NCBI RefSeq assembly: GCF_008014775.2
Contig: NZ_CP144914.1
Coordinates: 930,001-994,000 of the forward strand
Length of the DNA stretch: 64,000 nucleotides
Direction of reading: 5' to 3'
Source of the DNA: Alkalicoccus halolimnae
GTDB lineage: Bacteria; Bacillota; Bacilli; Bacillales; Salisediminibacteriaceae
The position numbers were made by a program, and so were the translations under genes. Under the pieces are notes generated by a model, which saw nothing but the letters and a program-made list of their open reading frames with translations, did no database searches and was not told the DNA's origin. The stretch's first letter is position 1; each line of letters opens with the position of its first letter. Below are positions 53,866-62,864 of this stretch, in pieces.

Positions 53866-53906
53866 AAAAAATAAATTGATTATTACAAATATTAAGGGGT
53901 GGTAAG

Positions 53907-56525
53907 TTGGGAATAAAAGATTTGCGAGTAGAACATCAGATTAATCCCATCGGAATAGATGAAGTTTTCCCCAGGTTTAGTTGGAAATATACTGCAGGAT
54001 CGATAAAACGACAGAGGGCATATCAGATTATTGTAAGCGCTTCATCAAAAGAAATTTGGAACAGTGGGAAAGTTCATTCTTCGGAGTCACATTTGATACC
54101 TTATGAAGGTGAGGAGCTGGATCCTTTAACTAAGTACGAATGGCAGGTTCAAGGATGGGATGAAAACGATAAGTCGATTGAATGGAGTGATAAAGCGGTT
54201 TTTATCACAGGAAAAAGAAATACTCCGTGGCAAGCCTCATGGATTTCTCTTTCAAAAGAAAAATATAATGGAATACAGCAAAGCAGGGATCTTCCTGTTG
54301 TCCGCTTCCAGCACACAATAATACCGCAGCAGGCAATTGCATCGATACGTATTACCTCTTCAGCTCTCGGAGTTTATACTATGCAGCTGAATGGTGCACT
54401 GCTGACTGAGGACAGGCTGGCACCAGGCTTTACCGATTACGAAAAACGTATCCAATATCAAATGTACGATATTACTGATCAATGGAAATCGCAGAGTGGA
54501 CAAGACATAACTATTTCAGCAGATCTGGCGCCTGGATGGTACTGCGGGCAGGTCGGAATGATTGGCAGGGAGATGTATGGAACCATTCCTGCTTTTGCAG
54601 CAGAAATACATGTTGAATATGAAGATGGATCCTCGGACATTTTCCCCACCTCCAGCGAATGGGAAGTAAGGGAAACAGAAATCGAAATGGCTGACATTAT
54701 TCATGGGGAAGATATCGATGCGAGAAAACAAGAATCGCTGAATAATCTCGGTTCTCCCGAAGTTCACGCCATGAATCCAGATCTGCTATTTTCTCAGGTG
54801 GACCCTCCTGTTAAAGTGCAAAAAGTATGGGAACCGGAGTGGCAAAAGACGAAAGGGCAACGCACAGTGATGGACTTCGGACAGAATCTTGTAGGATGGG
54901 TTCGTTTTAAAGCTTCCGGAAAAAGAAATACGCGTCTTAAAATCAGGTTCGCTGAAATGCTGGAAGAAGACGATGAGCTTTACAGGGAAAACTTAAGAGG
55001 ATCACGCGCCGAAATTAATTATACGATGAGAGGCGGGGAGGAAGAAGTTTACGAAACCAGATTCTCTTATTTTGGATTTCGCTATGTAGAAGTCAGTGTA
55101 GAAGAAGGAACTTTGGACGATATGCACATAGAAGCTTGTGCCGCATATTCTTCCCTGGAGGAAATAGGGAATATTACGACAGGGCATGAAAAAGTAAACC
55201 AGTTGTTTCATAATATTCTTTGGGGGCAGCGAGGTAATTTTGTTAGTATTCCCACCGATTGTCCTCAGCGGGATGAACGACTTGGATGGACCGGAGATGC
55301 TCAGATATTTGCACGGACGGCAAGTTATAATATGAATATTTCCAATTTTCTTACAAAATATGTTTATGACATAGTCGATGCTCAGTTTGAGAGCGGGGCG
55401 TTTCCCGATATTGCACCGGATGCCGGCTGGCACCAAGTAAAAGCAGCTAATTATCAAAAACAGCGCACTATTCTTCCAGAGGTAAATCATCCAATTGAAA
55501 ACTGGATGGCTGAGAGCAATGCAGGCTGGGGAGATGCAGGAGTAGTCATTCCCTGGACCATATATTTGACCAACGGAGATAAGAGAGTACTTCAAACATT
55601 TTATCCAGCAATGAAGAGATGGATGAACTATTTGGAAAATAGAAGTGAGAACGGACTGGGATCTGCCAACACGGTATACAGTGACTGGCTGGCAGTAAAT
55701 TCGTATACTCCCAAAATTGTGGTAGCAAGTGCTTACTACGCCCATAATGCTAATCTGATGTCCAGAGCTGCGACTGTACTCGGACATAAAGAAGATGCTG
55801 ATTACTTTAGAAAACTTGAATCCTCTATTAAACGAGAATTTGATAAGCAGCTTATACATGAAAATGGAGAAGTGCACGGGGATTCTCAAACAGGTTATGT
55901 GCTTGCGTTGTATATGAATCTAGTAACAGGAGAGAAAAAGGAACTTGTGTTAAAGAAGTTCCTGGAAAATCTTCAACGGCATAATAATCATCTAACTACA
56001 GGATTTTTAGGTGTCGGCTACCTTCTTCCTTCTTTAACTGAAGAAGGAAGGCAGGACAAAGCTTATGATCTGCTTCTAAACGAAAGCTATCCTTCATGGA
56101 TATACTCTATCAATCACGGGGCAACAACAATATGGGAAAGATGGGATGGATGGACAGCTCATAATGGCTTTCAAACAGCGCAAATGAATTCCTTTAATCA
56201 TTATTCGCTTGGGTCTGTAGGTGAATGGATGTACCGGTATATGGCTGGAATAGAAACATCAGAGCAAAACGCAGGATTTCGTCACATCCGGCTTCAACCG
56301 TATCCGGATCCACGGGTTGGTTTTGTAGACGCCGTTTATGAAACTCCATATGGAGAAGTTAGGTCTCATTGGAAGCTGGACAAGGATGACTTTTCCTGGG
56401 AGGTGACGGTCCCTCCGAACACGACAGCCACGGCTGTTTTGCCTGATGGTTCAAAGGAAATAGAGCTTGAGGCCGGAACACACGTTTTTCAATCCACTGT
56501 AACTAACAGCAAAGCTTCATTATAA
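53907..56525 (+). CDS. Alpha-L-rhamnosidase (GH78)
   Basis: 872 residues, no signal peptide, so intracellular. The layout is that of GH78: N-terminal beta domains (PRFSWKYTAGS, QTAYEWQVQGWD-like part), then the (alpha/alpha)6 catalytic domain with TDCPQRDERLGWTGDAQIF, the general acid and base acidic residues in this block, and GATTIWERWDGW, followed by a C-terminal beta sandwich. It hydrolyses terminal rhamnose from imported glycosides. TTG start with AAGGGGTGG. It is the first gene after the second rha-type promoter. Confidence 0.93.
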   Translation: MGIKDLRVEHQINPIGIDEVFPRFSWKYTAGSIKRQRAYQIIVSASSKEIWNSGKVHSSESHLIPYEGEELDPLTKYEWQVQGWDENDKSIEWSDKAVFITGKRNTPWQASWISLSKEKYNGIQQSRDLPVVRFQHTIIPQQAIASIRITSSALGVYTMQLNGALLTEDRLAPGFTDYEKRIQYQMYDITDQWKSQSGQDITISADLAPGWYCGQVGMIGREMYGTIPAFAAEIHVEYEDGSSDIFPTSSEWEVRETEIEMADIIHGEDIDARKQESLNNLGSPEVHAMNPDLLFSQVDPPVKVQKVWEPEWQKTKGQRTVMDFGQNLVGWVRFKASGKRNTRLKIRFAEMLEEDDELYRENLRGSRAEINYTMRGGEEEVYETRFSYFGFRYVEVSVEEGTLDDMHIEACAAYSSLEEIGNITTGHEKVNQLFHNILWGQRGNFVSIPTDCPQRDERLGWTGDAQIFARTASYNMNISNFLTKYVYDIVDAQFESGAFPDIAPDAGWHQVKAANYQKQRTILPEVNHPIENWMAESNAGWGDAGVVIPWTIYLTNGDKRVLQTFYPAMKRWMNYLENRSENGLGSANTVYSDWLAVNSYTPKIVVASAYYAHNANLMSRAATVLGHKEDADYFRKLESSIKREFDKQLIHENGEVHGDSQTGYVLALYMNLVTGEKKELVLKKFLENLQRHNNHLTTGFLGVGYLLPSLTEEGRQDKAYDLLLNESYPSWIYSINHGATTIWERWDGWTAHNGFQTAQMNSFNHYSLGSVGEWMYRYMAGIETSEQNAGFRHIRLQPYPDPRVGFVDAVYETPYGEVRSHWKLDKDDFSWEVTVPPNTTATAVLPDGSKEIELEAGTHVFQSTVTNSKASL
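54032..54044 (+). promoter_or_regulatory. Candidate catabolite-repression (cre) site in the rhamnosidase coding region
   Basis: TGTAAGCGCTTCA has the palindromic AAGCGCTT core of cre sites but the 3' arm departs from the consensus. It lies about 125 bp inside the gene, a common location for cre. Tentative. Confidence 0.3.
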
Positions 56526-56548
56526 AATATAATTCAGGGGGAATTAGT

Positions 56549-57874
56549 ATGAAAAAATATTTGTTAGGTTCTACACTTGTCTCAGTAGTCTTGATTGCAT
56601 CTGCCTGCGGGAATAGCAGTGATTTCGAGGAAGAAGGGGGAGGAAACACTGAAAATGAAAACGCAGGTGAAAATAGTGCTGAAGAAGGAGATGTACGAAC
56701 GGTAAACCACTTGTCAAATAATACAATTAGTGATTCAGAAGCTTATATATTAAATTCATTAGATGAAGAGTTCGACGGGACCGAATTCAGCGTGGAGACG
56801 ATCGAGCAGGGTAATATCGTGCAGCAGGTACAGCTGCGGGCCTCCAGCGATGATCTCCCGGAATTGTTTAAGTATGAAGGAAATCAGCTGGACGACTTTA
56901 TCGATAATGATCTAATTGTCAATATTGGAGAAGAGTTTGAAGAAATGGGAATTTATGAGGAAATTAATCCCGCTGCACTAAGTTTACTTGAGTCTATGAC
57001 AGATAGTGAAGAACTATATGCTCTTCCTACTGAACTTAATATTGAAGGTTTCTGGTACAACCAGGAAATGTTTGATGAGTACGGACTGGAAGAACCTCAG
57101 ACTTGGTCAGAAATGATGGAAGTAGCCCAGCAGCTTACTGATGAAGGCGAACAGGCCTTTTCAGCAGCTGGAGGAGAAATGTGGCCGCTTACCCGTTACA
57201 TTAATGGATATGTTATCCGTTACTACGGTGTTGATGCCATGGAGCGTGTGGAAAACGGTGAACTAAGCGTTACAGATGAGGGCTTTATAGAGGCCGCAGA
57301 AACTGTGCAGGAGATGGCAGACAATGGGTACTTCGGACGAGGTGTAAATACGATTGATTCCGATACGGCGCTCGATGTATTCCTTCAAGGCAATGCTGCT
57401 ATGTACTACAGTGGAAGCTGGGATTTAGGCAATTTCAGTAATGAAGAGCGGAACATGATTGGCATCGATAATATCGGTCTCTTTAACATTCCAGAAGTAG
57501 AAGGCGGAGAAGGGAATTTAAATGAATGGTCAATGAATACAGGTCTTTCGGTGGTTATGTCGCAAAATAATTATGACGAGCAAATGAAAGAATGGACCGA
57601 ACACACATTTTCGCAGTATGGAGAGCGCGCAATGAATGAATTAGGAATGATTACAGGATTTGAAATTGATGAAATTCCAGAGGATACCAACGACCTGACC
57701 CGGAACGTCATCGAACAAATCAATGAAGCAGAAGATGCTGCCCTGTGGTTTGAAGGCCGCTTTAATTCGGAGCAGCAGAGTGTGTCCGAAAACAATGTCC
57801 AGCTGCTGATCGGTGGAGATATGTCAGCTCAGGAATATATGGAATCCCTGCAGGAAGCGCTGAACGACGAATAA
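56549..57874 (+). CDS. ABC transporter sugar-binding lipoprotein
   Basis: 441-residue precursor: signal peptide ending in lipobox SAC (Cys20), an acidic linker, then a family 1 extracellular solute-binding domain (TLNLYALPTELNIEGFWYNQEMFDEYGLEEPQTWSEMMEVAQ-type region, SAAGGEMWPLTRYI, GNAAMYYSGSWDLG). It is the receptor of the CUT1-type importer formed with the next two genes, most likely for rhamno-oligosaccharides or rhamnose glycosides. Confidence 0.92.
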   Translation: MKKYLLGSTLVSVVLIASACGNSSDFEEEGGGNTENENAGENSAEEGDVRTVNHLSNNTISDSEAYILNSLDEEFDGTEFSVETIEQGNIVQQVQLRASSDDLPELFKYEGNQLDDFIDNDLIVNIGEEFEEMGIYEEINPAALSLLESMTDSEELYALPTELNIEGFWYNQEMFDEYGLEEPQTWSEMMEVAQQLTDEGEQAFSAAGGEMWPLTRYINGYVIRYYGVDAMERVENGELSVTDEGFIEAAETVQEMADNGYFGRGVNTIDSDTALDVFLQGNAAMYYSGSWDLGNFSNEERNMIGIDNIGLFNIPEVEGGEGNLNEWSMNTGLSVVMSQNNYDEQMKEWTEHTFSQYGERAMNELGMITGFEIDEIPEDTNDLTRNVIEQINEAEDAALWFEGRFNSEQQSVSENNVQLLIGGDMSAQEYMESLQEALNDE

Positions 57875-57954
57875 TGCACATCTGAATGTAGGAGGATTTT
57901 CTCCTGCATTCAGCTTTTCTCTCAAATTTAGGCGACGAAAGTGGGTGAAAATAA

Positions 57955-58842
57955 ATGAAAAAAGTTTTAGGTGATAAAAAAGCGATTTTTATATTCATCG
58001 CACCTGCTTTTTTGATTTATTTATTGATATTGCTCGTACCGATAGTCTGGTCCATTGTGTATACATTTTTTTCCGGATCTCCGCTGTCAGGTTTTGAATT
58101 CACCGGTATTTCTAACTACATCCAAATGTTTAGAGATGGAGAATTTTATAACAGCCTTTGGATCACGATAGGATTTACAGTTATTGTTACTTCAGGCCAG
58201 GTGCTGCTGGGACTTTTGCTGGCACTGCTATATGCTTTTTATATTAAAAAAGGATCTTTTATTATCCGGACACTTATATTTTTCCCGGTTGTCCTCCCTA
58301 CTGTAGCCATTGCCCAGCTGTTTTCCAAGCTGTTTGAAATTGCACCGCAGTTAGGGCTCGTGAACAGTTTATTTGATGTCCTTCAGCTTGAAGCGATGAT
58401 TCAGCCATGGCTTGGGCAGACGAGTACAGCTTTTTGGATTCTTTGTCTCATGGAAATATGGAAAGCCATGGGCTTCTATGCAATCATTCTCTACACTGGA
58501 TTGATGGATGTTCCAGAAGATATCATTGAGGCGGCCAGAATGGACGGAGCTCACGGATTGAAACTCGCTCAATTTATTGTCGTGCCTTTGATGAAGCCTA
58601 TTCTTATTTCAGCAATTATCTTCAGCCTTAACGGAACACTGAAGGTGTTTGAGCAGGTTGTCGCTCTTACAGGCGGCGGACCGGGAAACAGCACGATGAC
58701 GCTTTCGGTGTTAATGTATGATAATGCATTTACATATGGAAACTATGGATACGGCAGTACTTTGGCGGTTTTCCTTTTAATTATTAGCTTCATAGTTTCG
58801 TATGTAGTATATAGGTATTCATGGAAAGATTCGACACAGTAA
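57955..58842 (+). CDS. CUT1-type ABC sugar permease 1 (MalF-like)
   Basis: 295 residues, six helices. The EAA loop reads EAARMDGAHGLKLAQFIVVPLMKP and precedes the last two helices, as in MalF-type permeases. It forms the channel with the following MalG-like protein. The operon has no ATPase gene, so a shared MsmX/UgpC-type ATPase encoded elsewhere is expected. Confidence 0.94.
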   Translation: MKKVLGDKKAIFIFIAPAFLIYLLILLVPIVWSIVYTFFSGSPLSGFEFTGISNYIQMFRDGEFYNSLWITIGFTVIVTSGQVLLGLLLALLYAFYIKKGSFIIRTLIFFPVVLPTVAIAQLFSKLFEIAPQLGLVNSLFDVLQLEAMIQPWLGQTSTAFWILCLMEIWKAMGFYAIILYTGLMDVPEDIIEAARMDGAHGLKLAQFIVVPLMKPILISAIIFSLNGTLKVFEQVVALTGGGPGNSTMTLSVLMYDNAFTYGNYGYGSTLAVFLLIISFIVSYVVYRYSWKDSTQ

Positions 58843-58854
58843 GGAGGGATTGAA

Positions 58855-59691
58855 ATGAATAGGTTTCTGGAGTTATTAAATAAAATGTCAGGAAAGCTTC
58901 TGGTAGCTTTAATATTAATTATTGTCGTTTATCCAATTTTTTGGCTCATTACTTCTTCTTTAAAAGCACCGGGAGAATTTACCAATCCCATGTTCATGCT
59001 TCCAGAAGGCCTTTATTGGGAAAATTATCGAGTAGCCTGGGTGGATGGAAATATGGGCACCTATTTTCGAAACAGTGTGTTTGTAACGTTTCCGGCACTT
59101 TTTCTAATAATTGTGATGGGAGCAGGGGCTGCTTTTGCTATCGAAAAAATGAGATGGAAACTCAGCCGGAATACTTTGCTCCTCTTTCTTGTAGGTATTA
59201 TGGTTCCGATTCCTATTGTGCTGCTCCCATTGTTTACGATATTTTTCAACGTGGGCATGCTTAATAACTTATTAACTTTAATTATAGTTTATGTTACTTT
59301 TGGACTGCCATTAACAATCTTCCTTTTCTCCACTTACTTCAAAGCAGTACCGAATGAAGTAATTGAATCAGCAGTTGTAGACGGGGCAAGTATTTATCGG
59401 GTATTTTTCAGTATTGCTATGCCTATGATTTTAAATGCGGTCGTTACCGTCACTCTGGTGCAGTTCTTCTTTGTATGGAATGACCTGATATTTGCTATGA
59501 CTTTTATCAATGATTCGGAATTACGAACCATACAGACTGGTTTGATGAGCTTCTCCGGGGAATATGGGCAGAGGCAGTGGGGGCCGACTTTTGCCGCTAT
59601 TTCTATGGCAGTTCTTCCAACGCTGATCCTTTATCTCTTTTTAAATAAGGTTGTTATGAAAGGAATGACAGGTGGGGCAGTTAAAGGATAA
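58855..59691 (+). CDS. CUT1-type ABC sugar permease 2 (MalG-like)
   Basis: 278 residues, six helices. N-terminal WLITSSLKAPGEF and the EAA loop ESAVVDGASIYRVFFSIAMPMI identify it as MalG-type. It follows permease 1 by 12 bp with AAGGAGGG. Same operon as the rhamnosidase and binding protein. Confidence 0.94.
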   Translation: MNRFLELLNKMSGKLLVALILIIVVYPIFWLITSSLKAPGEFTNPMFMLPEGLYWENYRVAWVDGNMGTYFRNSVFVTFPALFLIIVMGAGAAFAIEKMRWKLSRNTLLLFLVGIMVPIPIVLLPLFTIFFNVGMLNNLLTLIIVYVTFGLPLTIFLFSTYFKAVPNEVIESAVVDGASIYRVFFSIAMPMILNAVVTVTLVQFFFVWNDLIFAMTFINDSELRTIQTGLMSFSGEYGQRQWGPTFAAISMAVLPTLILYLFLNKVVMKGMTGGAVKG

Positions 59692-59736
59692 TAAACGACT
59701 TTTCCTGCTTGCAGAAATAAGAAAGGAGCCTCCTGT

Positions 59737-61311
59737 ATGGCTATGCAGCAACAGACTGAAAGGGTTATTCAATATAATAATGAATTTTTGGAAAAAGCGG
59801 AACAACTTAAACCTACTTTCCGCTACAAAGAAGTAAAGCCTGTAGATCTGGTAAAGGTAAATGAAAATCCAAATGTGATACACGGGTGGGAAATATCACG
59901 TGAAGCAGGGGCAGACATATTGAAATCAAAAGAATTTGGTAAGGGAGACGAGGCAGTTCTGGATTTCAAGACGCACCTTGTAGGCCGGGTGACTTTCGAT
60001 GTGAATGCAGTAGGCAGTCCGCCTGATGCACCTGCTTATATTCGACTTACTTTTGGAGAAATGCCTGTAGAGGTTGGAGAAGACTTTTCGGATTATAATG
60101 GATGGCTCAGTCGATCATGGCTGCAGGAAGAGTACATTCATGTTGACACTCTCCCAACCCATGTAGAACTCCCTCGCCGCTATTGTTTTCGGTTTATGAA
60201 AATGGAAGTTCTGGATACCTCAAGAAAATACAACGTGACTATTTCTAATGTAATTTGTCGTACGGAGACATCAGCCAATGAAAAACCTGAGCTTATGGTT
60301 CCTGAGAAAGACAAGTTAAACAGAAAATTAGAGCAGGTAAGTCTGCTGACATTAGAAAATTGTATGCAGGATGTTTTTGAAGATGGACCTAAACGTGATA
60401 GACGGCTCTGGCTTGGCGACCTACGTCTGCAGGCGCAGGCAAACTACGGCACATTTAACAATGACGATCTTGTGAAACGGTGCTTATATTTGTTTGCTGC
60501 AGCCCCTGACTCTCAAGGGAAAGTAGCAGCCAACTTATTTATCCATCCAACTCTTATGCCGGATGACACGTACCTGTTTGATTATTCGTTGTTTTTCAGC
60601 ACGACTCTTTATGATTATGCATTTGCTGCTAATGAATGGGAAACAGCTTTAAATCTTTGGAGTACAGCTTTCCGTCAGTACGAAATTGCAGCGGAAAGAA
60701 TCGATGGAAACGATCTTTTAATGGATGATGAATCCTGGTGGTCATTTATTGACTGGAAAGATGGGTTGAACAAACAAGCTCCAAGTCATGGGGTCTTCAT
60801 GTATGCTCTTCAAAAAGGAATAGCACTGGCTGAAAAGGTCGGCACGGACCAGCAAACCACTTATCTCCGAGAGCTTTACAGGCAGCTTAAAAAAGCAGCA
60901 CTCTCTCATCTGTGGTCTTCAGAGAAGAAGTTTTTTGTGAGTGGATCCGACAAGCAGGTTTCGATAGCTTCTCAGGTATGGATGATTCTGGGTGGAGCAC
61001 TGGATAAAAACGAAGCACAAAAACTTCTGAAACGTATAGAAAACGAAACTGATATCCTGGGAATGAATACCCCGTATATGTATCATCACTACGTGGAAGC
61101 TTTATTTCAGACAGGACTTAAAGAAGAAGCGGTGAAACAGCTGCAGTACTATTGGGGAGGAATGCTCGATCATGGAGCCGATACTTTTTGGGAATTATAT
61201 AACCCTGAAGATTTAAATTTTTCTCCATACGGAAGTCATATTATTAATAGTTATTGTCACGCATGGAGCTGCACGCCTATTTATTTTCTGCGTAAGTATT
61301 TATATAACTAA
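59737..61311 (+). CDS. Second GH78-like six-hairpin glycosidase
   Basis: 524 residues: a beta-sandwich N-terminus with RLTFGEMP and an (alpha/alpha)6 catalytic part with EDGPKRDRRLWLGDLRLQAQANY, the same DGPKRDR-x-x-W-x-GD block found in GH78 and related rhamnosidases. It is shorter than the 872-residue neighbour and lacks its C-terminal beta domain, so it probably has another substrate or linkage. No signal peptide. ATG with AAAGGAG. Last gene of the operon, followed by a terminator. Confidence 0.8.
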   Translation: MAMQQQTERVIQYNNEFLEKAEQLKPTFRYKEVKPVDLVKVNENPNVIHGWEISREAGADILKSKEFGKGDEAVLDFKTHLVGRVTFDVNAVGSPPDAPAYIRLTFGEMPVEVGEDFSDYNGWLSRSWLQEEYIHVDTLPTHVELPRRYCFRFMKMEVLDTSRKYNVTISNVICRTETSANEKPELMVPEKDKLNRKLEQVSLLTLENCMQDVFEDGPKRDRRLWLGDLRLQAQANYGTFNNDDLVKRCLYLFAAAPDSQGKVAANLFIHPTLMPDDTYLFDYSLFFSTTLYDYAFAANEWETALNLWSTAFRQYEIAAERIDGNDLLMDDESWWSFIDWKDGLNKQAPSHGVFMYALQKGIALAEKVGTDQQTTYLRELYRQLKKAALSHLWSSEKKFFVSGSDKQVSIASQVWMILGGALDKNEAQKLLKRIENETDILGMNTPYMYHHYVEALFQTGLKEEAVKQLQYYWGGMLDHGADTFWELYNPEDLNFSPYGSHIINSYCHAWSCTPIYFLRKYLYN

Positions 61312-61327
61312 AAATATTTCATTTAAG

Positions 61328-61357
61328 CTGCTGGATAAATATGATCCGGCAGTTTTT
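61328..61357 (+). terminator. Terminator of the rhamnosidase-transporter operon
   Basis: CTGCTGGAT/ATCCGGCAG stem with a seven-base loop, then TTTTTATT. Confidence 0.82.
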
Positions 61358-61696
61358 ATTTATGTAAATTAATCGGGAAATGGGGAGGAGAGCGGAGTAG
61401 AAAAGTGGGCCTGTTCTAAACGAGAGACTGCCAAGTTACCCTGGTGAAAATATACGAATTTTCGCGGTCGGCATTCTCCTGTAAAGACAAGAAACCTGCA
61501 ATGAATCTCGCATGCAAGGAAAGATGGTAGGAGCTGGGGAAAATAGTCAAGCAGGACAAGTGGGTGAGAAATACAGCCGAGGGTGGAATTTTTCAGGCGG
61601 GTTAAATATTTCTCCTCGAAACCACGGGAATTTAGTATTTAACTAAGCAGTGAAAATGGTACAATGAATAAGGATTAACAAACATGGAGGCGGATG
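61358..61696. other. Gene-free stretch before ddl
   Basis: No gene or repeat recognised. The last 60 bp before ddl are AT-rich and likely hold its promoter (TGGTACAATGAATA near 61655-61668 has a plausible -10 TACAAT). Confidence 0.3.
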
Positions 61697-62785
61697 ATGA
61701 AGATGAAACTTGGACTATTATACGGCGGGAAGTCAGCCGAACATCAAGTATCGCTGCAGACGGCAAAAGCAGTTATTAAAGCACTGGATCTGACGAAATA
61801 TGAGGTTCACCCGATATACATAACGGAAGACGGCGAGTGGGTCAGAGGTGAGCAGCTTCACAGCCCGGTGGACGACGTAAAGACGCTGCGCCTGAACGAC
61901 AACGGAAAAAAGGTTTCCCCGACGTCCCTCAATTCGGAAATTTTTCCGGCGGCGGAAAATGAACGTGGAGAAGGGAAATTTGATGTCGTTTTCCCGCTGC
62001 TTCATGGACCGAACGGCGAAGACGGCACGGTACAGGGGCTTCTCGAACTGCTGAACATTCCTTACGTTGGAAACGGCGTGCTGTCGTCTTCAGCAGGAAT
62101 GGATAAAGTGATGATGAAAAACATTTACGAGCAGGCGGGTATCAGCCAGCCGGCTTACGTCTGGTATCTCCGCGGCGAGTGGGAAAAGAATGCCGAAGCG
62201 GCCTACGAAAAAGTAGAAGAGAAGCTTGGCTATCCGTGCTTTGTGAAACCGGCGAACCTCGGCTCGAGTGTCGGTATCAGCAAGGCGGAAGACCGTGAAA
62301 GTCTCGCGGAAGCTTTCCGAGTGGCCTTTGAATACGACCGGAAAATCATTATCGAAGAAGGCATCGACGGACGCGAAGTGGAAATCGCTGTTCTCGGTAA
62401 CGACGAGCCGGAGTGTTCGGTCGTTGGAGAAATCGTTCCAGAAGCAGGATTCTATGACTATAAGGCAAAATACGAAGATGGAAGCACCGGTCTGATTATC
62501 CCGGCAGAAATTACAGAAGACGAATTTGCGCGCATTAAAGAAGTGGCCGTGCAGTCTTTTAAAGCGATTGACTGCTCCGGGCTTGTTCGCGCTGATTTCT
62601 TTTTGACAAAAGACGGTGGCGTCCTGATGAACGAAATCAACACGATGCCCGGCTTTACGCCTTTCAGCATGTTCCCGATGCTCTGGCAGAAGTCCGGTCT
62701 CGAGTACCCGCAGCTGATCGAAAAGCTCGTCCAGCTCGGCGTGGAACGCTTTGAAGAAAAGCAGAAGATCAAGCACACATTTTAA
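61697..62785 (+). CDS. ddl: D-alanine--D-alanine ligase
   Basis: ATP-grasp enzyme of 362 residues that makes the D-Ala-D-Ala dipeptide for peptidoglycan. [13 protein letters not shown] at the N-terminus, [25 protein letters not shown], and the C-terminal [30 protein letters not shown] are the conserved blocks. ATG 61697 has the best distance (6 bases) from GGAGG, but ATG 61694 is also possible. It is followed by murF, as in many Bacillaceae. Confidence 0.97.
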   Translation: MKMKLGLLYGGKSAEHQVSLQTAKAVIKALDLTKYEVHPIYITEDGEWVRGEQLHSPVDDVKTLRLNDNGKKVSPTSLNSEIFPAAENERGEGKFDVVFPLLHGPNGEDGTVQGLLELLNIPYVGNGVLSSSAGMDKVMMKNIYEQAGISQPAYVWYLRGEWEKNAEAAYEKVEEKLGYPCFVKPANLGSSVGISKAEDRESLAEAFRVAFEYDRKIIIEEGIDGREVEIAVLGNDEPECSVVGEIVPEAGFYDYKAKYEDGSTGLIIPAEITEDEFARIKEVAVQSFKAIDCSGLVRADFFLTKDGGVLMNEINTMPGFTPFSMFPMLWQKSGLEYPQLIEKLVQLGVERFEEKQKIKHTF

Positions 62786-62796
62786 GGAATCTCTCA

Positions 62797-62830
62797 AAAG
62801 GCTGACTCCTCAGTGGGGCAGCCTTCTTTT
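62797..62830 (+). terminator. Hairpin between ddl and murF
   Basis: AAAGGCTGAC with G-GCAGCCTTCTTTT, imperfect stem. It may partly end ddl transcription before murF. Confidence 0.5.
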
Positions 62831-62864
62831 ACATCATATGGATAACGAAGAAGGAGCGGATAAG

